DNA of 64,000 nucleotides, taken from Albula goreensis. Lineage: Eukaryota; Chordata; Actinopteri; Albuliformes; Albulidae. How positions within the stretch are numbered: position 1 is the first letter of the stretch; the number at the start of each line of letters is the position of its first letter. The translations under genes and the position numbers were made by a program. The notes below the pieces were generated by a model that was given only the letters and a program-made list of their open reading frames with translations, ran no database searches and had not been told where the DNA came from. Location of the stretch: contig CM040744.1 of NCBI GenBank assembly GCA_022829145.1, forward strand, positions 9,025,001-9,089,000, in the 5' to 3' direction. This document shows, piece by piece, positions 36,501-49,714 of this stretch.

Positions 36501-38913
36501 TGATACTCAATCTGAGCAGCTTAACTTCTCCCAAAAATCAAAGTACAGTCTTTCAATCAAAGCAGTACAAATGTTATGCAAGAAGTACCAGGCTAAGTAA
36601 TTATAAGACCTTTTTGCCCTCATTGGGCTGTCCATTTTTTATTTAAGGTTGGGGAAATTGTCTGAAGACACTACTTTCTGTCTGGCTAATATCTACAGAT
36701 AGTTCTAGATAAAAATGTCACACTATGCATTCACATGCTTCCTGTTCTACAGTTGAAACTGAACAAGTTTGGCTAATTCTGGGCTGCTTACACACCCATC
36801 ATTTCCACAGAATTCAGGATACAAGCTCACCAGGTATAACGGTAATGCACAGGGTCAGAGTGCCAAATGTAAAATGGAATTCAACGAATTATGTAATAAC
36901 CCATTGGAAGTGACCTGTACCCTTTTATGTTTGTGTCCAAGACACAAGGCAGTAAGACGTTTCCAAATTACAGTTGCAGTTTATTTATTAACTTTATATT
37001 ACAGCATCTTTACCCTGGTCATAATTTTCATATGACAGATTTGTGACAAGAATTAAGGTTGTCTGGGTTGGACTAATTTATTAAAAATCATTTTTTTAAC
37101 CTTGACCTTTTTTGACTATGTATGTCAACTGAGAACTTTTGCTCTTCAGCAATGGAGACATAGTGTGGAATCTGTATGAGGATTTATGTAGTCTGTGAAC
37201 TGCAGGGTACAAGTCAATGATATATAACTGGACCAGCTGTGTGAGCAGGTGGCCGAGCCCTAGTTTTCAGATACCATGCGTCAAGGTAATCTAATGAATT
37301 GCCTAATGTACATTCAACCGGAGTTCAACACCCCCAATAGAATATTTGTTCAGGAAGCGACACAAAAACAGGGCTGATGTTTTTCATGATGTGTACACGA
37401 AATGTGTCCCCGTTATCATGTTACATAAATATGGTGTTTTTACAGTGTGCGGGTGTTGCGTGTAGTTGGTTTATGTTTTCAGTCATTGATATTTTTTCTG
37501 CAACATTTTTATCAGGAGTGCGGATCATTTTGCATAGTGCTTGCGTTTAAAAAGGCATGTCAGTGTAAAGCGTAAGAAAAACATACGAAGAATATGTGTG
37601 CTGAATTTATGAACAGGACAAATGTACCGCAGACCGTTTATAAGAACACCACCCCAAGTACAGAGCTGACTGAAAAACACGAGGAAAAAAATAGTGCACG
37701 GTCTTAATATCTGAACGTCCAGTTCTCAGTGTTACTTACAAACACGTCATCGTCATAAAAAAAACCCTCGGTCCCACAGAAGATCATATTTTAACCAGCT
37801 CTGCGGGTGTGCGTCTGTATGTGGATTTTGATTGGTAAGCTGGTCCCCACCCTCTACTGCCTCCGCAGTAATGTCCACTCAAAACAGTTCGCCAACACAC
37901 TTCAAAAGCCTGTTACCGCCAGCTCTTACTTCACTCTGTACTGTACTGTACGCAGAGTCATCATGTGTCGGCCTACTTCAGGTTTACCATATATGTGGTT
38001 AAAAGCCCGTCTTAGGCTGTTGAATAAACAGTGAAACATTTGTATTTCATAACTTTATAATTGACTTCATACATGTGTGTTTATATACGCGTGCGTCTGT
38101 ACAGAAAACAAGCATTGATCGTGCATAACAAATTGCTGATCTACATCGACGCACTGCATGCAATGATACCTCCTAAATATAGACCACTAACACCACAGGT
38201 CCTTAGTTACTGTTCCCATCATTACGTCCTATCTGACTTTTTCATATTTTTCCCACGAATGTATAAATAAACTCAATGGACATCATAAAGACATACAAAG
38301 TGTGCTTATGATGATAATAGCTTTGCAGCCATATCTTGTATGTCTATAATGGTTTTGATTCGAATGCATCATTTTAACTGTCCTTTACATATATTCTGCC
38401 CCTTCATGGGTCTGTAGTTTAATGAAAGACTCTTCTTTTCTCAGGATAGAAGGCTTATTGCTGTTGGTTTGTTTTTTCAGTAATTCAAAAGTGTATGTTC
38501 TTGAAGTTTTAAGTTACTTCCAATGCAGTACTACCACTCAAAACGTGCGATAAATCATGCAATAAAGGAAGTCTCCGACTTTTTACTTTTTAAAGTAAAG
38601 TGTCGAATTAAGAGACTACCAGTGCAGTGTTTGGTTTTATCATTACTGTAACAAGTTGCTTTCTTGGTGATTCAGCAATAGCCGACACAACAACAATAAC
38701 AAGAGCAACAACGACAAAAACAACATCAAAATCATTAACATACCTGAACTGGTCGAATTTGGCAAACTTCATCCACTCTTGTGGCTTACTTTCATAAGAT
38801 TCCATAATATTCTGCACCTCTTCTACATTAACGGAATCACTTTCAAAGATCTTGTGCAAAATCTTGATCAAATCATCCAGCGTATGTGGTTTCATCACTT
38901 CGGTTTGCTCCAT
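30537..38913 (-). CDS. cdo1: Cysteine dioxygenase type 1 (five exons)
   Basis: Joining 38913-38744, 35692-35615, 34467-34310, 33781-33612 and 30566-30537 gives 201 residues (human CDO1: 200). The enzyme is a cytosolic cupin that oxidises L-cysteine with O2 to cysteine sulfinate, the first step toward taurine and sulfate. The non-haem Fe(II) facial triad is present as His86, His88 and His141. Cys93 and Tyr158 form the thioether-crosslinked cofactor, Arg60 binds substrate carboxylate, and the SLHLY motif is intact. Residues 83-94 ([12 protein letters not shown]) contain cupin motif 1. There is one extra residue near position 115 (KSHGEM against human KSNEM), which shifts later numbering by one. 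The start follows from [15 protein letters not shown], nearly identical to human. All junctions are GT-AG with matching phases. Human CDO1 also has five exons. No damage. Confidence 0.97.
30567..33611 (-). other. cdo1: cdo1 intron 4
   Basis: 3.0 kb, AT-rich. It includes a G-rich GGTGGTGGTGGGGGTGGGG tract near 31030-31060 (plus). No other gene recognised. Confidence 0.7.
33612..33781 (-). CDS. cdo1: cdo1 exon 4
   Basis: 170 bases from [10 protein letters not shown] to KFGARTPF, carrying His141, His156 and Tyr158. Acceptor CCACTCAG|ATTCC, donor CCATTC|GTAAGA. The frame stays open past the donor, so the exon end is set by the donor and by exon 5. Confidence 0.95.
34310..34467 (-). CDS. cdo1: cdo1 exon 3
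   Basis: 158 bases with the metal-binding HDH and Cys93. Acceptor ATCCGCAG|CAGTATC, donor AATG|GTAAGA. It ends in QCAYIN plus the first base of an Asp codon. Confidence 0.95.
35615..35692 (-). CDS. cdo1: cdo1 exon 2
   Basis: 78 bases encoding [20 protein letters not shown] and the following GEGHG. Acceptor CATTCAG|ATACACC, donor GGCAG|GTGAGG. It contains substrate-binding Arg60. Too short to stand out as an open frame; found by homology. Confidence 0.94.
35693..38743 (-). other. cdo1: cdo1 intron 1
   Basis: 3.05 kb with no recognised gene or transposon protein. An array of GTTGTT/TTGTTG units lies just inside the donor (38690-38725, complement). First introns often carry regulatory DNA, but no specific site is claimed. 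Confidence 0.6.
38744..38913 (-). CDS. cdo1: cdo1 exon 1 (coding)
   Basis: 56 codons plus two bases, from the start to AKFDQFR. The donor is TTCAG|GTATGT; the split codon AG|A is completed in exon 2. Confidence 0.95.
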
Positions 38914-41420
38914 CGCTGCTCAACAGTTGTCTCAATGCCACGCTACTTCAATTTAATTGACGGACATTGCTTACTCTTTATACAAGTTGAAGTTTTTGGA
39001 CTGTACCAATATGATTAACGGTGGAGGCCATATTCATTCAATAGTGAAAGATATTTTTGTAAAATCGGCTTGGTAATGCTGGATCACTTCATTTCAAATT
39101 CATGTTAAATTACGAATTTTCACTTATTCATGTTTAAAATGGTTATTTTTTCTTTTAAAAACTTATATGCCGCTTGTGCAAGCCCCTCATGGTTATGGAA
39201 TCATGGTTTAGTCCTCCTTGTCCTGTGCACAGTTTGCAGCTCTTTAACAATAAGCTTAGCCTTGTAAAAAGTTTCTTTTTAGCTGGTTTTTACCTCCTTT
39301 CAAACGGCCAAGGCGCCCAGATCCTGCTGTTACATGGCCGTTTGTGATATAAGGTATTTAATTTAAAAAAAAAAAAAAGAAAGAAAAGCACCACACATGT
39401 CAAAAAGTTTCTGCGGTTTAATAAAAAGCAGGATTTTGAGTTCAGTTTTACGAGAATCTCTTAAAACTTAAAACATTTTCAAAATAAAACGTATTCACAT
39501 TTTTCGACCTTAGGATTTAATATATTTGCTATTACGTAATACTACATACTTATAAAAAAAAGTCATTATATAGTTATTATTGTTGTTGTTGTTATTATTA
39601 TTAATATTAATATTATTAAAGTCAGCCAAGCGAACATAAATATTTTATTATGTACACTATCCTTGTATTAACGACCATACAAAGTTATTTTTAACAAGTA
39701 TAAAGTATTTTGACTCAGTCATTTGAATCTAAAATGATTAAGTCCCTCATTAATTTGTTCGGAAAAATTTGGCCAGTGTATGTACCCAGAAATATTTAAG
39801 ATTTTATATTTTATGTGTAATGCCACTAAAACCAAAACTAAATGGATGCTCTATGAAGTCTGACAAACAGATGGAATGCACATATTGTACAGGCTCTGGA
39901 AAAAGTATCTTCAGTTTGAACATAGTTAAAGAATAGATGGAAAAGCCAGTGATTTTATTGGTCATTACTGACAGCCTAACAAGCACTGGCAGGTGTTTTC
40001 ATTCGGCAGTGGGCACTGAAAGATGTTCCGATATATAAATTTCGACAGCACCCTTTTGGCTTTTGCAAAGTGGCCTCCAGACTCTTGAAATGTTTTTTTT
40101 AATGTTCTCTCTATTTTAGGACACAAAAGTGACCTCATTCATTATTTGCTGAAAATATTATTTTCTCCCAACTCATATGACTGTCTTGGTTTTTGTTTCA
40201 AATATTAACTATTGAGGAATCTCCCCTCCAGCAGCTTGGATACAGCTCCAATGTAGATATAATGCATGCACTGTGCCACAATAAAAGAAAAGGCAATTAG
40301 AACAATTGGAAACTGTCTTATTCGCCTTTATACTGAAAAGAAAGAAAGCATAATGCTAGGCCAACAAGTACAGAGTGTGTTATATGAGTCCATCCATACC
40401 TGGATTGCAAATGAATTATACCATGGATTGTAATTGATACTACACACTAGCTTTATTGATTAGTGTATGATGAAATGCCACAGGCTTCCCTAACCCAGAT
40501 TCCAGTGTGAAAATATCATACTGCCTTGATAACCTACATATCCACCAGAATGTGCTGTGTCAACAGCATGACAATCACCAGAAAGACCTCACCCAACAAA
40601 AAGTGACAGATCTGAAGTGTAACTGTGAGTTTTTGGATTTCCCTGTGAACACGATTAGCTGGTGCGCACAACCTCAGCAGGAGGAAACGACAGAAAAGAT
40701 GTTGAGTTTGCTGAGTCTACATACAAGTTCCTTAAAATTATGTCATCATAGCAATAAAGCTCTATGAAGTTATATAGCATTTGTCTGCACATTTTGTTCA
40801 TGTATAAAAAGTTGAAGTAATACATGCATATATAAAAACACTATACATTGCAGAGGGACATGTTTTAAAATAGCAGAAACGGAGTATAGATATAAGATGT
40901 GTCCAGTTTTAGATGTGTTATGTTAATCACACACGGCAAATAACTCAAAAACATCTATGCCAAAATATATGCATAAAATTGAGTCTAACAGAGTCTAACA
41001 TTATGAAAATAATTGTTATATCTTGTGTATTTATTTAATATATAACTATGATATAATCTCATATTTTCCTATATCTTTCCAACATTTAAGAAAGAAATAA
41101 AGCTGATCTACCACCTGAACAACTCAGCTTCAAATCTGACGTATGGTTTTCTTGGCCAAGGCTGTCAAGAACATGTAGATTTAAATCTACTAGGGACACA
41201 AAGTGTGTTTGTTCCCTTGAAATAGAGGAGTGCTTAGAAACAAGCATCTAGAAAATAATTCGTCAAGGCAGACATATGAAATAAACTGCCCCATTCAGAA
41301 AATGAAACAAAAAGTGAACATTCGATTTAGTTATGACCTTGCAGTTAGCTCCTGCAAAGCTTTAATACCGTTATACCGCCTGCGTGGCTGACTTCAGTCA
41401 CAGTAATAGCCTATACTCTT

Positions 41421-41434
41421 CTGCCACCTAGTGG
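41421..41434 (-). promoter_or_regulatory. CTCF-like motif, reverse
   Basis: On the minus strand it reads CCACTAGGTGGCAG, a full match to the CTCF core. It is oriented toward the forward motif at 7421 (convergent pair). Similar sequences also occur in some fish repeats; occupancy unknown. Confidence 0.4.
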
Positions 41435-42574
41435 ACAAAAACCGATAAACAAAGTTGCTCATCCTTCATTGGATTACATTTAGTATAATATTAATGTCAT
41501 AACAAAATATTAAATATTTTATTCCTGACATGACTTGTTGTCAGTTTATAAATTGCATATTATAAAATAACTTCAAAATTCATACAGGTAATCAAAGCTC
41601 TAAAGGGGTAAATGTGACATGCTTTACAGGAAAATTGTGAAATTGGTAACACATTCCATGCAATGACTAAATTGATGAACGAACGAATGAACAGATGAAC
41701 GAACGAATGAATATGTATTTAAAACTTAAAAATAGAAACACTAATGTCAAGTCTCTGGATAGGGTGTTGGGCCACAAATATGTAGTCAATATAAGCAGTC
41801 AGTTAGTCTATCAACATCTGGAATTGTTCAGGGGGAATATGATGGCATTTTTCATATTAATTTAAGATGTGGTGACTGAAGACACCATGACAGCTGGATG
41901 ATGGCAGTGTCATGCTCTTCTATCCATTGTATTATTAGTGGACAGGGGCATCTTAAAAGGCTTCCCTCCTGGCTGGAAAGAACAAGGTTAATGAGGGGTG
42001 AAGAGGGGTGGAACACTCAGTACCATGTAGTAAAGACTGATACCAGCTCTGCCGAATGAGGGTCTGTGTGCACCCAAACAATATCATAACAATACACTTC
42101 ACCCCATTCTGAAACATCTAAGCCCTTCGCCTTTGCACCACTGCTTTGCTTCCATTTTTGTTCACTGCCAATGTTATGAAATTCATGACAGTACTTAAAT
42201 CTAATGAATAAACATAATGTATATATACAGTTTCATGTGCATATAATGAGTGTTGTGACTCAGCACAATGCTAGTGATGGAGATTTAACTATTGTACAAA
42301 CAGCCGTCTATTGTAACGCGCCCCACCGATCCTCACAATCCTCCCACAGACTGGCAGTGCCAGGAGGGCTGGGTTTGGCTGTTGCTTTTGATTTGACACA
42401 GCACAGATAGTTGAGTGCTCTGACACTTCCTTCCACGCGGCATGTACCTCTTTTTTGATTTCCTACCACCTCTTTTTTGAGTCCACCACTTCACTCTTGG
42501 CAATTCCCTGTCCGCTTCCTCTGACTCATTTTCTCCCCACTTCACAAGCTGTTCTTTACTTTCCACCCCCCCAC

Positions 42575-42677
<103 letters not shown>

Positions 42678-42799
42678 TTTTCAAGTCATATATTGGTAAA
42701 TGTTTTCAATCAGTAGCAAGATGCTATAGTTTTGCTACCTCTTTGTTTATGTGTTCATCTGTATTCAATGTATTTCCTGAAATAGTACAATCTTGAGAG

Positions 42800-43329
42800 T
42801 AATCATTTTTTTCTTAACACTTAACCAATAACGGACGCAATGCATTGTTTACTTTTATTAGGTGTTATACATTTTAGCTTTGCCTTGTGTGCTTTTGGGT
42901 GTACATTTCACAAACAGTGATCGTTATTAGAACGTTTATAGGCACTGTGTTTTCTCGGAGACAAGCAAATATACTCACAAGAAGTATATCACTTCAAGCG
43001 CTGTAACTCGATATAAGGAACAAATCGTTTAATAACTGTGCATGATGTGACAGTCGTGATTTAAAAAGGAAAACAAAATTAGGATTTAAAAAGCATCTCC
43101 TCCTGAACAGTAAATTATATACGACCACCGTGTTTGACCCTCTTCGGCTCCTGTACTTGGAAGAAGATGAATGGTTTGACGTGGATTTCCGCCCTGCGAT
43201 GCAGTTGAGAGTGATTTCCAGCCAGCTAAGTTTCAGGTAGACTGGAGACTGGGGGGTTAAAAACCAAAAGAACCAGTCTTAAAAAGACTGAACGTTGTAT
43301 CGTCGGTCCCTTCACATTACTGTGAAATC
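42800..43329 (+). promoter_or_regulatory. ap3s1: Probable ap3s1 promoter and 5' UTR
   Basis: Inferred from position. CpG dinucleotides become more frequent from about 43120. If transcription starts upstream of 43167, the leader holds a 13-codon upstream frame (ATG at 43167, stop ending 43208). No TATA box or start site can be assigned. Confidence 0.35.
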
Positions 43330-43398
43330 ATGATTAAAGCCATACTAATATTCAACAACCATGGCAAACCTCGGCTCTCCAAATTCTACGAGCATTAT
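43330..43398 (+). CDS. ap3s1: ap3s1 coding exon 1
   Basis: 23 codons, MIKAILIFNNHGKPRLSKFY then EHY. Donor CATTAT|GTGAGT, phase 0. Confidence 0.95.
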
Positions 43399-46300
43399 GT
43401 GAGTATGGTCAGCAAGCAATCAAGCTAACTAGCTAGCTAGCAGGATGTGCATACTGTACCTTGAGTGAGTGACTGACATCTGTTTGGCTGAACTTGAGTT
43501 ACAGCTAGCAAATGAAGATAGCTAGCTTGTCGAAGTACAATTTCTACTGTGTTTTCCAGGAAACGTATAACTCTGCCAGGGGTGATATAGTTAGCTTCTA
43601 ATCTACATCAGTTTAGTAAAAGATAAGCTAGCTAGATGTTAGATCATTTACAAATGCATATCTAGAAAACGTTAGCTAAACTAATGTTTAAGCTTTTGCA
43701 TCATAGACAGCACTCACTACCCATGTTATAGAGCGATATTGTTAGCTAATGTTAGCTATATGACTTATCCTGCTTGCTGGTAGGTGCTTGATTAGATAAG
43801 AACGGTGATAAAGTTGTTGGATGGTTACGATAATATTAGCCTCTCTTTAACACATGCTAGCTTGTTAGATGTTTGACTGTGTTCATTATAAAATGTTGCA
43901 ATGTTTATTTGGGACTGGGGCCAGTGTGCCAACCACGACTAGTACTACAACTAAAACGTGTTCTGCCTCGAGACTTGTTACAAGTGAAAGTGTGGCTACT
44001 TTGAAACTCGAGGAAATGCTACAATTTGTGTTGCACGACCTGAATGGTGTTTTTTTGACACGTAGTGAGCCAGCTCGAGCTGTCCTTGTTTGAGGTGACT
44101 TTTTAAAGTGGTCTTTCAAAGCTGTGTATGTGGCACTGTCAATAATTGCTTTTGGGCCCTCTTAATGATACAGCATTGTAGGTATCAAACTAGTCGTCAA
44201 TATTTCGTAAAAAAAGACGATCAAGTTGTGACTATAAAACCTAGAATGAACCTTGTTTTTCCGTGTAAGCTACACCCCTGTGGTGAGCCCCAGCCAGCGA
44301 TGGGAGAAAGTCAGCGTCATTTTAGATGTCATGTCATGTGACTCCCATAGCAACGGGCGGGGAGCGGCGGATGGGGCAAGGTGAAATGCCAATTTAAATC
44401 ATTCTTGTTCTAGCATCTAAATGTCCATACAGACTGCCAGCTGGCGTGTGCTTAAGGAACCTGAAGCAGTACCCCAGTGGCATGATTTGTTCTGCCCTGC
44501 TGGCTGCTGTCAGAATCTGTATTTGCAACCACTCTTCCCTCTGCAGAGAAATGTAACTCATTGAACTTGCCATGCCATCAATAGAGAAGCGGGACATCTG
44601 AAAGATTTGCTGTGACATTTCTCTGACAGCTTAAAGCAGTAGTAGGTTTATATGGCTGTATTTGGAGGTGATGCAGAGTGGCAAACAAGTGGCTGCGGTG
44701 TGCAATGTAACTGGCGTAATGTTATACCAACAATGAGACTTTGCTAAAGGAACTGTTCAGTTCAAAGCTTCAGATTTTCACACATGTACTAAAACGAAGA
44801 TTATATCGTCAGTTGTAGCCTCTCATGAGTTACCCTGAACAAGCCATGGCAGTTAGTGGTAGCCTAATGCACTGCAAGACTGTGCTCTGTACAACTCAGT
44901 GACTGAAGGAAGACCCCACAGTTGTGATGAATTGAGGGTTTGAGCATCAGTTACTTACAGGAATCAAAGGGCTTAAGAGCTTATGACACTTTAACGGTAT
45001 AGAGCCTTTTCAAGCAGAGTTTTAGGGTGCGATGAGACCAAGTAAACATTGGTTAGAATTCAGGCTGGTTGGGAAAGGAGAGTCTGCTAATTCTGTTGCT
45101 CATTCAGGCAGGAGTGTACTCCAAATAACCCATAATCTCCCCCTACCCCAAAACTAGCTTTTATATCCTGGGGTTACCTGATAACTGCTATGCAACTTAG
45201 CCAAAACCCTCTGCTGAATATACAACATGCAGGATGCTAGTTCAGGACACTGATGTTTCAATATCAGACTTTAATTTTCAGGAAAGAATCTGGCATCAGT
45301 GGTCTAGGGAAGATAAAGTGTCGGTTCAGCATGGCACCAATAAATTGAACAAATAGCTTAAGTTCAGCCTGCCTCCTGCAGTTTGCACAATAAAGGTAAA
45401 GCGCTTTGCCTCGGAGGAGAGACTGATTGGTAGTTAGGGGTGAGGGACAGAAGGGGAGAGGAGATAAGGAAATGAAATCAGTTCCTCTCCTGGCTCCGGA
45501 GTGCAGCGTTTTGTCAGAGCGAAGGGAGGCATTTGGAGGCTGAGAGAAGGAAGGTCCTGTCTCCTCTCTCTGCCCCCCCTTCCCCCAGCCTTGGCCTGCC
45601 TGCTGCCCTGTCCCATGCTTCTCGTCACTTGACTTAGTTCAGCTGCAGCTTTGCTATGTGTAGCAGCATTGTAGAAGTGGCCTTTATCCCCAGTAACCTC
45701 TTGGACCACCGGCACATTTTAATAGAGGATTTCTGTAAATACGATTAAGTAACTGCAAACCTGTAGTCGATCACAGGCTAAAAATTACTGGCTACAGTCT
45801 CACCGACTTTAGCTGTAATAATTAGCGCAATCATTGCAGTAATTAAAGTGGCCATATGTGGCATATGTTCTTGTGTGTCTCAAATCTGTATTCGGTCACT
45901 ACAATATAAATCCACAAAGTCCATTGTAATATATTTCAGAAAGATAACGCTTGGGTTCATCCGACATTTTTGAAAAAACAAACAATCTGTAGATTGCTTA
46001 TGCACAGATGATCTTTTGCATGATTTTATAGTACAGTGTTTGCATGTTTCGAATCTCCAGAATTTTGAATTTAATGCAGATTTTTGTATGAGGGAGTTTG
46101 GATTCTGTTGTAAGGTATTGCACAGTGTAAAAGAGAAGTGCATGTGCACAATGTGAGGATATTAGGGCAAGATAATTCTACAGTAATTATTTTGGTGGGA
46201 GCAAAGTTATAGAGCAGGTGAATGGCAGAGGTATTGGCTTGGTGTTTGTACACAGACAAAGCTGTGGTCTTATTGCAGTTTTATCATTTGTGGAGAGTTC

Positions 46301-48523
46301 ATGTTAGGGGTAGAAAACCAGATAAGAAAAGGTGACATTTTGCAATCGAACAAGGAAATGGAAGCATGCCAGTGTTGATTTCATAGGATGAAGGGATATT
46401 AAAAAAAGATTGAAGAGAAAAGAGGAGGACACAGTAATACTCAATAGAAAGAGCAAGTCGGAGTGGAAATGCTGAGCACGGGGAACCAGCCGAAAAGGAG
46501 GGCTGCCGTGACGGAGGGAAGAAAGAGGACAAACCGATCAGCCAATTTCTACCTGCTCCAGACAGTGCGAAGCATCTGCTTTCAATAAAATGCCTTGCCT
46601 TCACTTTCCAAGCACTTCAACTTCCTTCGAGTATGTGTAGCAATGCAATCAGCATACGTGAATCAGTTTTAACAGTTTTTTATATCTTGGTACTATACAG
46701 TTTTTTTGAGTGTAGACTGTGAAATACTAAAGTTTATTTGATTTTGCCCAACGACAATTTTAAGTGCCAGTCTTGCTTTTCTGGGAATATTTTTTCATTT
46801 AAAAGCCTACTTTTCATTTAAAGTGAAATAATAATTTCCTTACCTTGACAATACTAGGAACTTATATTGGAAAAAATATAAATAGACAAAAGCTATTTGT
46901 CCAATTGAATAACTTGAACCCCTCAAATTGAAATTCTGCCACGGCTTTGTGAATTGCTTCAGGCTATCTAACCCTTATACAAAGCCCATTATATACTGCT
47001 CTGCCACTTTTTCTCTCTGTACATTCTAGCAGATTCCATTTACAAATTGCACATTTGTTACACATTCTTGACAAAAAAGCTCCTCAATGACTTGAACTGA
47101 ATTGATATAGACTCAAAAGCTTAAAAAAGTAATGGCAATTGTTGGAGTCCTCTCAAAGAAACTCAGTACTGCTAACTCAGCTTTCATGTTAGACATAGTC
47201 CGGTTTTAATAGTTTTGTCCTCTGTGTTTATTGGTCCTTCATGTAGCACAGCCTGAGGAACGGTTCATAAAAATCCTGTTGATTATGTCATATGGATCGT
47301 CTTGAATGGTTTTAAAGGTAATGAAGTTCAGCCAATTTATGTGGCTGCCGTTGTGTCTCGTCAGCCATTGGGTAATCTTCGGATAATGTATAATCAGTTC
47401 TTAAGATTAGTTATTGTCAGCGTTCATGCTGTTTGCTACTGTATTGAGGCCAGTACTTTGTAGCTATTATCCTAGCAGTGAGGGTGTTTAAACAGTGGCC
47501 TATTCCAAATGTGAAAAGCAAGTGTACCCCAACAACATATTTTATGGCATTATTTTACATATTGAGATTAGGCTATATTTTTCAAATATGAGTCTAGGGA
47601 GGTTTGAAGTAAGAACGCTGTACTCTAATACCCACCTTTTCCCTCCATGCCTGACAGAGTGAAGACACAGAGCAACAAATCATCCGAGAAACATTTCACT
47701 TGGTATCGAAGAGAGATGAGAATGTCTGCAATTTCCTGGAAGGTGGAATGTAAGAGCTTCGGTTTATTTGCAGTTTACACTCGTGGGTGAAGAAGTGCTG
47801 GACTTAAGCATTGTGTAAATAAGAGGTCTGAACACATGAACTGAGCACTCTACTCATTAGGCCCTCTTTCAGCTGCTGTTAGAGGAAGGACACTTTCAAA
47901 GGTCATAATGCATTAAGTCCTCTAAGTGTGGCTTGGCATTACTTTAATGATAAAAGTCACAACTCCTTACTTCAGGCAGGAAGGGCATTTATTTTGAGTG
48001 CGATGAGTCAGATAAGCAGATTCTATCTGCCATTTTGTGATAAATTGGATAATCATAAGAAAGGTACCTCTGATTTTCTTTGTGTGCTATCCTCATCGAC
48101 CTACTCTATTTTGGCCAAGCTGTCTAATTTTAAAAGGTAACCATGACATATGGGTGAATCCTTAATGACTTTCAGATCTTTTAAGGTGACCTATTAAGAC
48201 TGAAATGGGAGTGACAGAATGCTATTTGAAGGTTTACAAATGCGTTGCATCGAGTAAGCATACACTGATACAAGAAGTGAAGAAGGGAATGAGGAATGGG
48301 AGCAATATTGCATGCCGTAGAGACGAGGAATTTACATAGCCACTTTGCAGATCCATAACATGTAGCGTAGACAATGCTAATGGATTTCAAGCTCCTACAG
48401 GGTTTGGTGTCAGGGCGAGTACATGTTAGTGTGAAAGTGTGTAGGCTGGGGGGAGAAGGTCAAAGAGGGGTGGGGGAGGGGTGCATGTGTATGCCTGTCA
48501 GTGTATTAGAGAGAGAGTGTGTG

Positions 48524-48603
<80 letters not shown>

Positions 48604-49670
48604 AGACATTAAGAGGGTTTGAATGGTCATTTGTGGTGGACCCAGTTTCTTCCTGTCAACATTATTTTTCATAAGACTGCAACACCTCCTTATTCGACAA
48701 AATGACAAGTCAGGTTGATTCTTACAAGTTGAAGATAACCCTGGACAAATGCCTCTCTATTCCAGATCCCTATATCTATCTCTAAACCGGAAAATTACCT
48801 GCTTCACATTGTCCGTGTGAGGGTTTTGAAACCCTCAAAGAGCCTTGTAAGGAAATAGCCCAATAAGTTATTTATCCCGTTGACTGCTGGGAACGGAGAC
48901 TGAATTACAAGCATATTGTGAGACTCCTGATACCTGATAAGGCGTATGGGAAAGGACCTTCTGCTGCTGGTTATCTGAGAACAGCTGAAAGCCAATTCAT
49001 TTGGCATTTCACTCGTATAAAAGCCTTCAGTACCTGCCCTTGTTTCTGTCACCTGTTGCCTGCAGTGCCATTTTAACAGCTGTATTGTCATGCCATTGTT
49101 ACTCTGGGCACAAATAGAACTCACAAAAATGGGTTATTTATTGAAGGTCTTTACTATAGGTGCTTTTCAGATGTGAACTGAACAAGGAATACAAATGTGT
49201 AGCAACATGTTGAAGGCAAAGTTATGTGTAAGCACATTTTTTTTTGATGGTACATTAGGCATATATCATGAGCTGTCTGGTGTGTGGTCTTTGATGGAAG
49301 ATCATCTATTACCCTGTGCATGTATTGCAGTAGTTCATAATTGTTATACTGTCATAAAGATTATGATAGCACATGATGAAAGGTTTATGATCAGTATAAA
49401 TTGAAGTGAATGATGCTGACTTCAGGCAGGCATGTAGTAATGGCCTAATGTTAGATTCATCTTTATTACCACTTACTTGCTTACTTGCATACTCCCTGGT
49501 TCAGAGCTCCTTTGCCTACCTTTTGTCCTTATTATATTATCCAGCTGTAGTCCTGGTATTGTAGTTATTGACATTGACTATGATTCTTTTACAATCTCTC
49601 CCTCATTTGAAGGTAAAAAAAGAAGTTGTTGATTAGCCTGTAGTGTTCTGTAAACTGCCCTAATTTTCAC

Positions 49671-49714
<44 letters not shown>

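Noticed and set aside
40507..40767. 86-codon frame in the cdo1-ap3s1 gap, considered as a remnant of atg12
   Set aside because: It shows none of the conserved ATG12 residues and no splice structure.
43869..44341. Two open frames in ap3s1 intron 1
   Set aside because: No recognised motif and no flanking splice signals of note; typical random frames.
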